64,000 bases of DNA from Candidatus Blautia intestinigallinarum (GTDB taxonomy: Bacteria; Bacillota; Clostridia; Lachnospirales; Lachnospiraceae). The notes under the pieces are model-generated. The model was not told the origin of the DNA, did not search any database, and saw only the letters and a list, made by a program, of their open reading frames with translations. This document shows positions 1 to 11,215 of this stretch, piece by piece (within the stretch, counting starts at the first letter, position 1; each line of letters begins with the position of its first letter). The position numbers and the translations under genes were made by a program. The stretch covers positions 62,001 through 126,000 of the forward strand of contig DXIX01000017.1 of the NCBI GenBank assembly GCA_019112635.1, read 5' to 3'.

Positions 1-1956
1 ATGGGAATTGATGTGGATCATGACTTTGAATTGAAATATATTACAATCCGGGGAAAGGGTGAACTGCTGACAAAATTGCGCAAAGCGGCAAAAAAGGCAG
101 ATAAGATTTATCTGGCAACGGACCCTGACCGGGAGGGAGAGGCCATCTCCTGGCATCTGTCTCAGACACTGAAGGTGGAAGAGGAAAAGATGCAGAGAAT
201 TACCTTCAATGAGATTACCAAGACGGCTGTGAAATCATCCATCAAGCAGGCGAGAAAGATTAACATGAATCTGGTGGAAGCACAGCAGGCGCGAAGAGTT
301 CTGGACCGTCTGGTCGGCTACAGCATCAGTCCTTTGCTGTGGGCAAAGGTAAAAAGAGGGCTCAGTGCGGGGCGTGTACAGTCGGTAGCTCTTCGTATTA
401 TCGGTGACAGGGAAGACGAGATTAACTCCTTTATTCCGGAGGAATATTGGGATCTGGAGGGAGATTTCCAGGTAGAGGGTGAGAAGAGACCCCTGACTGC
501 GAAATTTTATGGCACTGATAAGAAACTTGCGATTAAGAGCAAGGAGCAGATGGATGAAATCCTGGAGGAGCTCAGACAGTGTTCCTATGAGGTGGCTGAG
601 GTGAAAAAAGGAGAGCGGCATAAAAATGCTCCGCTTCCGTTTACCACCAGTACTCTTCAGCAGGAGGCAGCTAAGACATTGAATTTTTCCACGCAGAAGA
701 CTATGCGTCTGGCTCAGCAGCTATATGAGGGAATTGATATTAAGGGAAACGGCACAGTCGGTGTGATTACCTACCTGCGTACAGATTCTACCCGTATCTC
801 AGAGGAAGCAGATCAGGCGGCGAGAGCTTATATCGCACAGGAATACGGGGCGGATTATGTATCTGAGAAACCGAAGGTCTCCGGAAATAAGCAGAAGATC
901 CAGGACGCTCACGAGGCGATACGTCCCACGGATATCACGAGAACTCCTCTGTCTTTGAAGGAATCCCTTTCCAGAGATCAGTACCGCCTGTATCAGCTGA
1001 TCTGGAAACGGTTTGTGGCCAGCCGTATGAGCAGTGCCAAGTATGAGACGACATCTGTGAAGATATCTGCCGGAAAATATTTTTTCACGGTGGCAGCGTC
1101 AAGACTTCTGTTTTCCGGATTTCAGACGGTCTACACACAAGAGGATGATACGAAAAAGAAGACCAATGTGCTGGCAAAGAGCCTGACAAAAGGAATGCCG
1201 CTTCAGCTTCTCCAGCTGAATCCGGAACAGCATTTCACACAGCCGCCGGCCCATTACACAGAGGCCTCTCTGGTTAAAACTCTGGAGGAGTTGGGAATTG
1301 GGCGCCCGAGTACTTATGCGCCTACGATCACTACAATTATCGCCCGCCGTTATATCTCAAAAGAGAACAAAAATCTCTATATGACGGAATTGGGAGAGGT
1401 TGTCAATAATATTATGAAACAGGCCTTTCCAAGTATTGTCGATGTGAATTTTACTGCGACCATGGAAGGATTGCTGGACTGCGTGGAGGCAGGGACTGTA
1501 TTCTGGAAGACGGTTGTCAGGAATTTCTACCCGGATTTGAAGCGGGATGTGGAGAAGGCTGAAAAAGAACTGGAACAGGTAAAAATAGAGGATGAGGTGA
1601 CGGATGTCATCTGTGAGGAATGCGGACGCCATATGGTGATTAAATATGGCCCCCATGGCCGTTTTCTGGCCTGCCCCGGATTTCCGGACTGCAGAAATAC
1701 AAAGCCATACTACGAGAAGATTGGAGTTCCTTGTCCGCTGTGCGGAAAAGAAGTGGTTCTGAAGAAAACAAAAAAAGGAAGAAAGTATTACGGCTGCGAA
1801 AATAATCCAGAATGTGAGTTCATGTCCTGGCAGAAACCTTCCAGAAAGAAATGCCCGAAATGCGGCAGTTATATGGTTGAAAAAGGAAATAAACTGGTAT
1901 GCAGCAGTGAAACCTGTGGTTACGTGGAAAAAATGCAAGAAGTCACAAAAGCCTGA
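1..1956 (+). CDS. topA: DNA topoisomerase I, 5' end cut off by the window
   Basis: Type IA topoisomerase that relaxes negatively supercoiled DNA through a 5'-phosphotyrosine intermediate. The visible 651 residues begin inside the Toprim domain; the Met at base 1 is internal, since the usual N-terminal stretch of about 45 residues with the first Toprim glutamate is missing. The metal-binding DPDREGE motif lies near residues 41-47 and the catalytic tyrosine in ITYLRTDST near visible residue 258. The C-terminus has three four-cysteine zinc-finger repeats (from about residue 537), typical of the bacterial enzyme. A strong terminator follows directly. Confidence 0.97.
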   Translation: MGIDVDHDFELKYITIRGKGELLTKLRKAAKKADKIYLATDPDREGEAISWHLSQTLKVEEEKMQRITFNEITKTAVKSSIKQARKINMNLVEAQQARRVLDRLVGYSISPLLWAKVKRGLSAGRVQSVALRIIGDREDEINSFIPEEYWDLEGDFQVEGEKRPLTAKFYGTDKKLAIKSKEQMDEILEELRQCSYEVAEVKKGERHKNAPLPFTTSTLQQEAAKTLNFSTQKTMRLAQQLYEGIDIKGNGTVGVITYLRTDSTRISEEADQAARAYIAQEYGADYVSEKPKVSGNKQKIQDAHEAIRPTDITRTPLSLKESLSRDQYRLYQLIWKRFVASRMSSAKYETTSVKISAGKYFFTVAASRLLFSGFQTVYTQEDDTKKKTNVLAKSLTKGMPLQLLQLNPEQHFTQPPAHYTEASLVKTLEELGIGRPSTYAPTITTIIARRYISKENKNLYMTELGEVVNNIMKQAFPSIVDVNFTATMEGLLDCVEAGTVFWKTVVRNFYPDLKRDVEKAEKELEQVKIEDEVTDVICEECGRHMVIKYGPHGRFLACPGFPDCRNTKPYYEKIGVPCPLCGKEVVLKKTKKGRKYYGCENNPECEFMSWQKPSRKKCPKCGSYMVEKGNKLVCSSETCGYVEKMQEVTKA

Positions 1957-1968
1957 AAATTTCTTAAA

Positions 1969-2001
1969 AAAAATGCTGTCTATAAAATAGACAGCATTTT
2001 T
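1969..2001 (+). terminator. Terminator of topA
   Basis: A perfect 15-bp stem (1969-1983 with 1987-2001) around a 3-base loop ends in TTTTT. It starts 13 bases after the topA stop codon. Confidence 0.93.
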
Positions 2002-2074
2002 AGTTTTAAATTAAAGAAAAATCTATCAATTACTTAAAAATCCAAAAAAAAATAAAAAAATGTAAAAAAATATA

Positions 2075-2104
2075 TTGATTTTAACACAGATACCATGTTA
2101 GTAT
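2075..2104 (+). promoter_or_regulatory. Candidate sigma-A promoter of codY
   Basis: TTGATT (2075-2080) and TAGTAT (2099-2104) are 18 bp apart in an AT-rich stretch after the topA terminator. A TATAAA at 2102-2107 is an alternative -10, but the spacing is then too long. Confidence 0.4.
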
Positions 2105-2151
2105 AAAACAAGGAGAAGAACTGGCGAAAAATATTTGAAAGGAGGACACCA

Positions 2152-2940
2152 ATGAGCGTTCAATTGTTAGACAAAACCAGAAAGATCAATAAACTTTTGC
2201 ATAACAGCAGTTCTAGTAAGGTTGTGTTCAATGACATTTGTCAGGTCCTGATGGAGACATTAAGCTCTAATATTTTAGTGATCAGCAAAAAGGGTAAGGT
2301 ATTGGGTGTCAGTTTATGTCCTGGAGTAGAAGAATTGACAGAATTGATTGAGGATAAGGTAGGAGGTTATATTGACCATCTGCTCAACGAACGGTTTCTG
2401 GAGGTGTTATCTACCAAGGAAAATGTGAATCTTCAAACTTTAGGGTTTGAGGCGCCTGACGTGGAGAGATATCAGGGAATCATTAATCCAATTGATATTG
2501 CTGGCGAACGTTTGGGAACAGTGTTTATGTACCGAAACGATAAGCCGTATGATATTGAGGACATCATTGTCAGTGAATATGGAACCACAGTGGTAGGACT
2601 TGAGATGATGCGGTCCGTCCATGAAGAAAATGCAGAAGAAGACAGAAAACAGCAGGTTGTGAAGTCTGCGTTTAATACGCTTTCTTTCTCAGAGCTGGAG
2701 GCGATCATTCACATTTTTGATGAACTGAACGGAGACGAGGGAATTCTTGTGGCCAGCAAGATCGCGGATCGTGTGGGAATTACCAGATCTGTGATTGTCA
2801 ATGCGCTTCGGAAATTTGAGAGTGCAGGTGTGATTGAATCCCGTTCTTCAGGTATGAAAGGGACCTACATCAAAGTTCTCAATGAAGTTATTTTTGATGA
2901 ATTGGAAGAGATTAAGGCACAGAGAGCGAAGAAAGCGTGA
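2152..2940 (+). CDS. codY: GTP-sensing global regulator CodY
   Basis: CodY represses amino-acid uptake, catabolic and stationary-phase genes when GTP and branched-chain amino acids are plentiful. The 262-residue product has the family length: an N-terminal GAF-type effector domain (about 1-155) and a C-terminal winged helix whose recognition part (SKIADRVGITRSVIVNALRK) lies around residues 202-221. The start follows AAAGGAGG with good spacing. The gene stands alone between two terminators. It is a plausible regulator of brnQ and the sporulation genes later in this window, but only a CodY-box-like sequence near spoIIGA supports that here. Confidence 0.97.
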   Translation: MSVQLLDKTRKINKLLHNSSSSKVVFNDICQVLMETLSSNILVISKKGKVLGVSLCPGVEELTELIEDKVGGYIDHLLNERFLEVLSTKENVNLQTLGFEAPDVERYQGIINPIDIAGERLGTVFMYRNDKPYDIEDIIVSEYGTTVVGLEMMRSVHEENAEEDRKQQVVKSAFNTLSFSELEAIIHIFDELNGDEGILVASKIADRVGITRSVIVNALRKFESAGVIESRSSGMKGTYIKVLNEVIFDELEEIKAQRAKKA

Positions 2941-3015
2941 GTGCCTGTTTGCAGCTATGGTATGACATAAGAAAAGAAAGACAGTTTTAAGATGAGATAT
3001 ACAAGAATAAGAGGA

Positions 3016-3056
3016 ACCTACAGATATTTATGAGTAAAATGTCTGTAGGTCTTTTT
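3016..3056 (+). terminator. Terminator of codY
   Basis: ACCTACAGA (3016-3024) pairs with TCTGTAGGT (3042-3050) across a 17-base loop, followed by CTTTTTATTTTT. Confidence 0.85.
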
Positions 3057-3152
3057 ATTTTTCAGAAATTAGAAAAATGAGAAAATAAAAGAAAAAAAGA
3101 GTAAAAATGAGATAAATGCATATTATATTTAAATATATCTGGTTCTGAGAGG

Positions 3153-3181
3153 TTGCAGAAAACCAAGGAATTCACTAATAT
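3153..3181 (+). promoter_or_regulatory. groESL promoter
   Basis: TTGCAG (3153-3158) and TAATAT (3176-3181) with 17-bp spacing, ending 11 bp before the CIRCE element. The operator therefore covers the likely transcription start. Confidence 0.8.
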
Positions 3182-3192
3182 AAGGACAGTGA

Positions 3193-3219
3193 TTAGCACT
3201 CGACAATAATGAGTGCTAC
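3193..3219 (+). promoter_or_regulatory. CIRCE operator (HrcA site)
   Basis: TTAGCACTC, nine bases, GAGTGCTAC: the CIRCE inverted repeat with one mismatch in the last base. CIRCE is bound by HrcA, whose activity depends on GroEL, so groESL is induced by heat and protein misfolding. hrcA itself is not in the window. Confidence 0.96.
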
Positions 3220-3250
3220 TAAAACGGTAAAAAACAAGGAGGCAATAGAT

Positions 3251-3535
3251 ATGAAATTAGTACCATTGGGTGACAGAGTTGTATTGAAACAGATGGAAGC
3301 AGAAGAGAAAACACAGTCCGGTATTGTACTGCCAGGTCAGGCACAGGAAAAACCACAGCAGGCAGTTGTAATCGCTGTTGGCCCTGGTGGAATGGTAGAT
3401 GGAAAAGAGATTAAGATGGAAGTTGCCGTGGATGATCAGGTTATCTATTCCAAATATGCAGGAACAGAAGTAAAATTAGACGGTGAGGATTATATCATCG
3501 TAAGACAGAGTGACATCTTAGCAGTAGTAAAATAA
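3251..3535 (+). CDS. groES: Co-chaperonin GroES
   Basis: The heptameric lid of the GroEL chamber. The product is 94 residues, starting [11 protein letters not shown], with the mobile loop around residues 18-32 ([17 protein letters not shown]). An upstream in-frame ATG at 3209 lies inside the CIRCE operator and has no ribosome binding site. The ATG at 3251 follows AAGGAGG (3236-3242) and gives the normal family length, so it is the start. It is first in the operon with groEL 42 bp downstream. Confidence 0.97.
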   Translation: MKLVPLGDRVVLKQMEAEEKTQSGIVLPGQAQEKPQQAVVIAVGPGGMVDGKEIKMEVAVDDQVIYSKYAGTEVKLDGEDYIIVRQSDILAVVK

Positions 3536-3559
3536 GAAATTTGACAAAAATTGAAATAG

Positions 3560-5200
<1,641 letters not shown>

Positions 5201-5238
5201 TAGGAAAGTAATTACATTAGATGTGTGACGATTGAATG

Positions 5239-5277
5239 AAAATAGGGAATGTTGTTTTGCAGCATTCCCTATTTTGT
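5239..5277 (+). terminator. Terminator of groESL
   Basis: A 13-bp stem, AAAATAGGGAATG (5239-5251) with CATTCCCTATTTT (5263-5275). The right arm is also the spacer of the next gene's promoter. Confidence 0.88.
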
Positions 5278-5285
5278 GTTACACT
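5257..5285 (+). promoter_or_regulatory. Promoter of the DUF6106-type gene, nested in the groEL terminator
   Basis: TTGCAG (5257-5262) and TACACT (5280-5285) are 17 bp apart. The -35 box sits in the loop of the groEL terminator and the spacer contains its right arm. Confidence 0.7.
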
Positions 5286-5319
5286 AAGAGAAAATCCAGA
5301 AAGTGTGGAGGAAAGTAAG

Positions 5320-5826
5320 ATGGGTGATTTATACGCAGAATGTCTTGTGAAAAAGGAAAGGAGTATGAAAGACCTGGCTGTCAAATGCGGTTCGATCGCG
5401 CTGGTTGTGATTTTACTGTGGTTCAGCATCTTTGCCATGATTTTTCTGCTCCCCGTAGCGATTGTGGCAGGATGCCTGGTCTATTTTTTTGTTTTCCCGC
5501 GAACAGATATTGAGTATGAATATTTGTATGTGAATGGAGAACTGGACGTGGATGTTGTCATGGCAAAAAAGAAGAGAAAAAAAGTCAACACCTTCGATCT
5601 GAATCAGACTGATCTTGTGGCACCGCTGAACTCACGGCGCATGGAGTATTATAATGGAAATACCAGGCTGAAAGTTCTGGATTATTCCTCTGGAAACGCG
5701 GATGCCAAGCGTTACGGAATGATTACTTCTGTGAATCAGCAGAACTGTAAAGTGATTTTGGAGCCGGATGAAAATATGATTAATATGATGAAAAAAACTG
5801 CTCCTTCGAAAGTTTTTACGGATTGA
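5320..5826 (+). CDS. Small membrane protein, DUF6106-like
   Basis: 168 residues of unknown function. After a charged N-terminus (DLYAECLVKKERSMKD) come two closely spaced hydrophobic segments (about residues 21-60), then a soluble Lys-rich and Asn-rich domain that probably faces the cytoplasm. It resembles the DUF6106 family of Lachnospiraceae; the family name is from memory. The start is the ATG after GGAGGAAAG. An upstream in-frame ATG at 5236 lies in the groEL terminator and is rejected. It lies between groEL and guaB with its own promoter. Confidence 0.75.
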   Translation: MGDLYAECLVKKERSMKDLAVKCGSIALVVILLWFSIFAMIFLLPVAIVAGCLVYFFVFPRTDIEYEYLYVNGELDVDVVMAKKKRKKVNTFDLNQTDLVAPLNSRRMEYYNGNTRLKVLDYSSGNADAKRYGMITSVNQQNCKVILEPDENMINMMKKTAPSKVFTD

Positions 5827-5851
5827 CACTGCTGTGGTTTTTTGTTACACT
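5823..5851 (+). promoter_or_regulatory. guaB promoter
   Basis: Consensus TTGACA (5823-5828), 17 bp, TACACT (5846-5851). The -35 box overlaps the stop codon of the preceding gene (TGA at 5824-5826). Confidence 0.85.
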
Positions 5852-5853
5852 AG

Positions 5854-7350
<1,497 letters not shown>

Positions 7351-7364
7351 GAGAAAAAGATCAG

Positions 7365-7402
7365 GCGGGGCATTCCACATGACTGTGGAATGGCCTGCTT
7401 TA
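7365..7402 (+). terminator. Imperfect terminator after guaB
   Basis: GCGGGGCATTCCACA (7365-7379) pairs with TGTGGAATGGCCTGC (7384-7398), with one mismatch and a G-U pair. The tail is only CTTTAT, so read-through into the amidase gene is likely. Confidence 0.55.
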
Positions 7403-7424
7403 TCGCATTATGGGGCAGGAAAAT

Positions 7425-8198
7425 ATGACGAGTCCAAAAAGGAGAACTACCAGAAAGAGGAGCGGGGGATCCTCAGAGAGAAAAACTACATATCAAAGAT
7501 CGAGAAGCAGTTCTTCCAGAAGGCGAAAGAAAAAAGAGAACAATTTTCGCTGGGTTATTGTGGGATGCCTGGTTCTGCTGGTACTGTTTTTTGTGAGCGG
7601 TAGAATGCTTCTGCACACAATAAGATCAGAGAACGCCTTGAGAGAAGCCTTGAGTTCGGAATATTCGGAAGATCCTCTTTTGGGGGCGCCTCCGTTGGAT
7701 GTGGAGCTTTTGACAGTCAATCCTTATTCCAGGCCGGGAACTCCCCTGGAAGAAGTTAAGAATGTTGCCATTCACTATACGGCGAATCCGGGGTCCACAG
7801 CGATGAACAACAGGGACTATTTTGAAGGGCTGAAAGATAATCACTCGAATGAGGTGAGCAGCCATTTTGTGATCGGGCTGGAAGGAGAGATTGTACAGTG
7901 TATTCCCACCAACGAGATTTCCTATGCCACCAATTCCAGAAATGTGGATACCATTTCCATTGAGTGCTGTCATCCGGACGAAACCGGACAGTTCAATGAG
8001 GCGACTTACCAGTCTTTGGTAGAACTGACAGCCTATCTGTGTAACCGATTTGGTTTGGACATCGATCATGTAATCCGGCATTATGATGTGACAGGAAAAA
8101 ATTGTCCCAAGTATTATGTGGAACATCCGGACGCCTGGGAACAATTGAAGTCAGACATTCAGACAAGAATGCTGGAAAAACAAAAAGAGATGGAATAA
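7425..8198 (+). CDS. Membrane-anchored N-acetylmuramoyl-L-alanine amidase
   Basis: Peptidoglycan amidase of the Amidase_2/PGRP fold, 257 residues. A very basic, Ser/Arg-rich N-terminus (1-40) precedes one transmembrane segment (about 41-59), placing the catalytic domain (about 105-245) outside the cell. Expected zinc ligands are visible: His117 in AIHYTAN, His219 in VIRHYDVTG and Cys227 in KNCP. The ATG at 7425 is preferred; an ATG five codons upstream is possible, and neither has a strong ribosome binding site. No separate promoter is clear, so it probably uses guaB read-through. Confidence 0.85.
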   Translation: MTSPKRRTTRKRSGGSSERKTTYQRSRSSSSRRRKKKENNFRWVIVGCLVLLVLFFVSGRMLLHTIRSENALREALSSEYSEDPLLGAPPLDVELLTVNPYSRPGTPLEEVKNVAIHYTANPGSTAMNNRDYFEGLKDNHSNEVSSHFVIGLEGEIVQCIPTNEISYATNSRNVDTISIECCHPDETGQFNEATYQSLVELTAYLCNRFGLDIDHVIRHYDVTGKNCPKYYVEHPDAWEQLKSDIQTRMLEKQKEME

Positions 8199-8214
8199 AA
8201 GCTGATTTTAGGGC

Positions 8215-8243
8215 TTGTCAAAAAGAAAAATGTATTGTACTAT
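8215..8243 (+). promoter_or_regulatory. Promoter of the ZTP-riboswitch operon
   Basis: TTGTCA (8215-8220) and TACTAT (8238-8243) at 17-bp spacing, placing the transcription start just before the aptamer. Confidence 0.75.
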
Positions 8244-8251
8244 GATTATAA

Positions 8252-8320
8252 CTGCATGACTGGCGGAAGTAGAGAAACTACAGGGAGTGCAGCTGATGAG
8301 AATGTCGACCGCCTGGGCAA
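8252..8320 (+). promoter_or_regulatory. ZTP riboswitch aptamer (pfl motif)
   Basis: Shows the conserved blocks of the pfl/ZTP class. P1 is CTGCA (8252-8256) with TGCAG (8288-8292). GACTGGCG follows at 8258-8265, then a GTAG/CTAC hairpin, AGGGAG, a linker, and the hallmark ACCGCCTGGGC (8308-8318). GGCG and CGCC in the two halves can form the inter-domain pseudoknot. This class senses ZMP/ZTP, which builds up when 10-formyl-tetrahydrofolate is short. The two genes downstream consume ZMP (AICAR), which supports the call. Confidence 0.93.
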
Positions 8321-8347
8321 CCGTTTGGATTACCCAGGCGGTTTTTG
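8308..8347 (+). terminator. Riboswitch-controlled terminator
   Basis: ACCGCCTGGG (8308-8317) pairs with CCCAGGCGGT (8333-8342), followed by TTTTTGTGT. The left arm is the 3' conserved block of the ZTP aptamer, so ligand binding and termination exclude each other. This is an on-switch layout. Confidence 0.92.
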
Positions 8348-8468
8348 TGTAATAAGCCTGGCAAGCGATCACCGTGCTTGCACGAGGTATTGCATTGATT
8401 GGAGAAGGGGAGGGATTTCTCCTATCCGATTGTAACAATTATTTTAAACAGTGAAAGGAGAATCAAAG

Positions 8469-9182
8469 ATGAAGATGTTATCGTTGGCCGAAGAATTGCA
8501 GAAAAATTCATACCCTGGAAGAGGTATTATTCTGGGAAGATCCAAGGACGGCACCAAAGCTGTGGCAGCTTACTTTATTATGGGAAGAAGTGAAAACAGC
8601 CGGAATCGAATTTTTGTGGAGGACAAAAAGGGAATCCGCACACAAGCTTTTGATCCTTCCAAACTGACTGACCCCAGTCTGATTATCTATGCACCGGTCC
8701 GTGTGTTGGGTAATAAGACGATTGTGACAAATGGAGACCAGACGGATACGATTTACGAGGGAATGGACCGCCAGCTGACTTTTGAACAGTCTTTGAGAAG
8801 CAGAGAGTTTGAACCGGATGCTCCGAATTATACCCCGAGAATTTCTGGAATTATGCATGTGGAGAATGGAAAATACAGCTATGCCATGTCTATTTTGAAG
8901 AGCAATAACGGAAGTCCGGACTCCTGTAACCGTTTTACCTTTGCGTACGAGAACTGTGCGGCGGGTGAAGGACATTTTATCCACACTTACCAGCATGATG
9001 GAGATCCGCTTCCAAGTTTTGAGGGAGAACCTAAACTGGTGGAAATTCCAGACGATATGGATGCATTTGTGAATCTTCTCTGGGAGAACTTAAATGAGGA
9101 GAATAAAGTTTCTCTGTTTGTACGGTATATTGATATCGCTACAGGAACCTATGAAACCAAGATTGTGAACAAGAATCAGTGA
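8469..9182 (+). CDS. purO: IMP cyclohydrolase, PurO-like
   Basis: Closes FAICAR to IMP, the last step of purine synthesis. The 237-residue protein looks like the stand-alone IMP_cyclohyd family (archaeal PurO type) rather than the PurH N-terminal domain. N-terminal YPGRGIILGRSKDG and central RISGIMH segments match what I recall of that family. Translation starts at 8469 after AAAGGAG; the in-frame ATG at 8451 has no site. It is first gene behind the ZTP riboswitch and is followed, 12 bp later, by the AICAR transformylase gene. Confidence 0.82.
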   Translation: MKMLSLAEELQKNSYPGRGIILGRSKDGTKAVAAYFIMGRSENSRNRIFVEDKKGIRTQAFDPSKLTDPSLIIYAPVRVLGNKTIVTNGDQTDTIYEGMDRQLTFEQSLRSREFEPDAPNYTPRISGIMHVENGKYSYAMSILKSNNGSPDSCNRFTFAYENCAAGEGHFIHTYQHDGDPLPSFEGEPKLVEIPDDMDAFVNLLWENLNEENKVSLFVRYIDIATGTYETKIVNKNQ

Positions 9183-9194
9183 GGAGTGAATGAC

Positions 9195-10373
9195 ATGAAA
9201 GAATTAGCGTTGAAATATGGATGTAACCCAAATCAGAAACCTTCCAGAATCTATATGGCAGACGGCGGGGAACTTCCGATTAAAGTTCTCAGCGGAAAGC
9301 CGGGATATATCAATTTTCTGGATGCTTTTAACGGCTGGCAGCTGGTTCGCGAGTTGAAAAAAGCGACAGGTCTTCCGGCGGCAACTTCCTTTAAACACGT
9401 GTCACCGGCAGGTGCGGCTGTGGGACTTCCCTTAAGTGAGACATTGGCAAAAATTTACTGGGTGGATGATCTGGGAGAGCTCTCTCCGCTGGCGTGTGCC
9501 TATGCAAGAGCAAGGGGCGCAGACAGAATGTCTTCTTTTGGTGATTTTATTGCGCTGTCTGATGAGTGTGACAAAGACACTGCGATGCTGATCAAGAGAG
9601 AGGTCAGTGACGGAGTCATTGCTCCTGGATATTCCAAAGAGGCACTTGAGATTTTAAGCCAGAAGAAAAAAGGAAACTATAATGTCATTGAGATCGATCC
9701 GGATTATGTACCGGCTCCTCTTGAGCACAAAGAAGTGTTTGGAGTTACATTCGAACAGGGCAGACAGGAACTTCCCATCGATGATGAGTTGCTCTCCAAT
9801 ATCGTGACAGAGAACAAAGAATTGAATGAGGAAGCAATCCGGGATCTGAAGATTTCTCTGATTACTTTGAAATACACTCAGTCAAATTCCGTATGTTTTG
9901 TGAAAGACGGACAGGCAATCGGAATCGGCGCTGGCCAGCAGTCCCGTGTACATTGTACACGTTTGGCGGGACAGAAAGCTGACAATTGGTTCCTGCGTCA
10001 GTGCCCGAAAGTCATGAACCTGCCATTCAGGGATGACATTAAGAGAGCAGAGAGAGATAATGCAATTGATGTTTATATCGGCGAAGAGTACATGGACGTG
10101 CTGGCTGACGGCGCATGGGAAAAAGTATTCACTGAGAAGCCGGAAGTGTTCACAAGAGAAGAGAAGAGAGCATGGCTGGATCAGATGACCGGCGTGACAC
10201 TGGGATCGGATGCCTTCTTCCCGTTCAGCGACAACATTGAGCGGGCACATAAGAGCGGTGTAAAATATATTGCAGAGCCGGGTGGATCTGTGAGAGATGA
10301 TCTGGTGATCGATACCTGTAACAAATATGGAATGGTTATGGCCTTTACCGGCATTCGCCTGTTCCATCATTAA
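9195..10373 (+). CDS. AICAR transformylase (PurH C-domain homologue)
   Basis: Transfers the formyl group of 10-formyl-tetrahydrofolate to AICAR, giving FAICAR. The 392 residues correspond to the transformylase half of bifunctional PurH. Family signatures include ATSFKHVSPAGAA near the start, KYTQSNSVCF and GIGAGQQSRVHCTRLAG in the middle, and SDAFFPFSDN and the C-terminal GIRLFHH. The start follows GAGGAG, which overlaps the purO stop codon. With purO it makes the split version of PurH, controlled by a riboswitch that reads its own substrate. Confidence 0.9.
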   Translation: MKELALKYGCNPNQKPSRIYMADGGELPIKVLSGKPGYINFLDAFNGWQLVRELKKATGLPAATSFKHVSPAGAAVGLPLSETLAKIYWVDDLGELSPLACAYARARGADRMSSFGDFIALSDECDKDTAMLIKREVSDGVIAPGYSKEALEILSQKKKGNYNVIEIDPDYVPAPLEHKEVFGVTFEQGRQELPIDDELLSNIVTENKELNEEAIRDLKISLITLKYTQSNSVCFVKDGQAIGIGAGQQSRVHCTRLAGQKADNWFLRQCPKVMNLPFRDDIKRAERDNAIDVYIGEEYMDVLADGAWEKVFTEKPEVFTREEKRAWLDQMTGVTLGSDAFFPFSDNIERAHKSGVKYIAEPGGSVRDDLVIDTCNKYGMVMAFTGIRLFHH

Positions 10374-10383
10374 AAACATAAAT

Positions 10384-10423
10384 ACAAGAGGGAATCCTGC
10401 TGTCGGGCGGGATTCCCTCTTGT
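10384..10423. terminator. Bidirectional terminator between convergent genes
   Basis: ACAAGAGGGAATCC (10384-10397) pairs perfectly with GGATTCCCTCTTGT (10410-10423). It lies 10 bp after the transformylase stop and 15 bp after the end of the convergent ABC permease gene. The T-tracts are weak on both sides. Confidence 0.75.
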
Positions 10424-10438
10424 TCATAAAAACTCTTT

Positions 10439-11215
10439 TCAATCCATTTCCAGTTTTTTATCCAATGTATGGAGGCAGATCAGATAATAAAGGATACCCA
10501 GAACCAGATTCAGGCACACAATAATTCCCATGCCTCGGTTCATCCAGGCAAGAATTTCTCTTGCAGAAGCCAGACCGTTGTCAGCGGTGAGAGTTAAGAA
10601 AGGGGTGGTAAACAGGGGCAGGATAACGATGAAGGCCAGGATCTGGTTGACTAGGTATAGAAGTATATACCCTCCAATACATCCCATGATCCGGTGTCCG
10701 TGAAAGAAACTTCCAATAGCAACTGCACAGTACACCATCAGACAAGAGGTAAGGATTTCTGTGATAATCACAATACCGCAGATCAGAACGGTCTGGACAG
10801 TGAGTTTCTGGGAAAGGGCGTGAAAGAATTCGCCAAATTCCTGATCAAAAAGGATCACTGAGGCCAGAAGGACAAGCAGGTAATCCAGGAATACCCAGAG
10901 AGCGCCGCACAGGAATTTGGAGAAAACCAGGCTGCCGGCTTTTACCGGAAGAGTATTGGTCAGATATCCTTCATCGGAATAGAGGCTGCGGTAGTAGGAT
11001 ACTCCCAGATAGATATTGGTAAAGACAGTGACCACGCAGATCATGATTAGAACAGTCGTGGCATAAATGCCGGACACAATATTATCAAAGGGCCGGATTC
11101 CGAGAATGTGCATAACTGCAAAACTCAGAAAAGAGAAAAACAAAATAGCAGCGTGTACGACAAGAAGAATCGGAGAGACTCTTCGAAGATCATATTTCAG
11201 TAATTTTTTTAGCAT
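10439..11215 (-). CDS. ABC transporter permease of a YtrA-regulated system
   Basis: 258-residue integral membrane protein with about six hydrophobic segments. It belongs to the ABC-2 type permeases of small GntR-controlled transporters (ytr-like). It is the third gene of a regulator-ATPase-permease operon read leftward and overlaps the ATPase gene by 7 bp. Substrate unknown; related Firmicute systems are induced by cell-envelope stress. It ends at the shared bidirectional terminator. Confidence 0.82.
   Translation of the reverse strand: MLKKLLKYDLRRVSPILLVVHAAILFFSFLSFAVMHILGIRPFDNIVSGIYATTVLIMICVVTVFTNIYLGVSYYRSLYSDEGYLTNTLPVKAGSLVFSKFLCGALWVFLDYLLVLLASVILFDQEFGEFFHALSQKLTVQTVLICGIVIITEILTSCLMVYCAVAIGSFFHGHRIMGCIGGYILLYLVNQILAFIVILPLFTTPFLTLTADNGLASAREILAWMNRGMGIIVCLNLVLGILYYLICLHTLDKKLEMD

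Noticed and set aside
3057-3071. CodY-box-like sequence after the codY terminator
   Set aside because: Only 12 of 15 matches in a very AT-rich stretch, and it lies about 80 bp upstream of the groESL -35 box.
8235-8435. Short frame across the ZTP riboswitch
   Set aside because: It runs through the aptamer and terminator; the RNA structure explains the conservation better.
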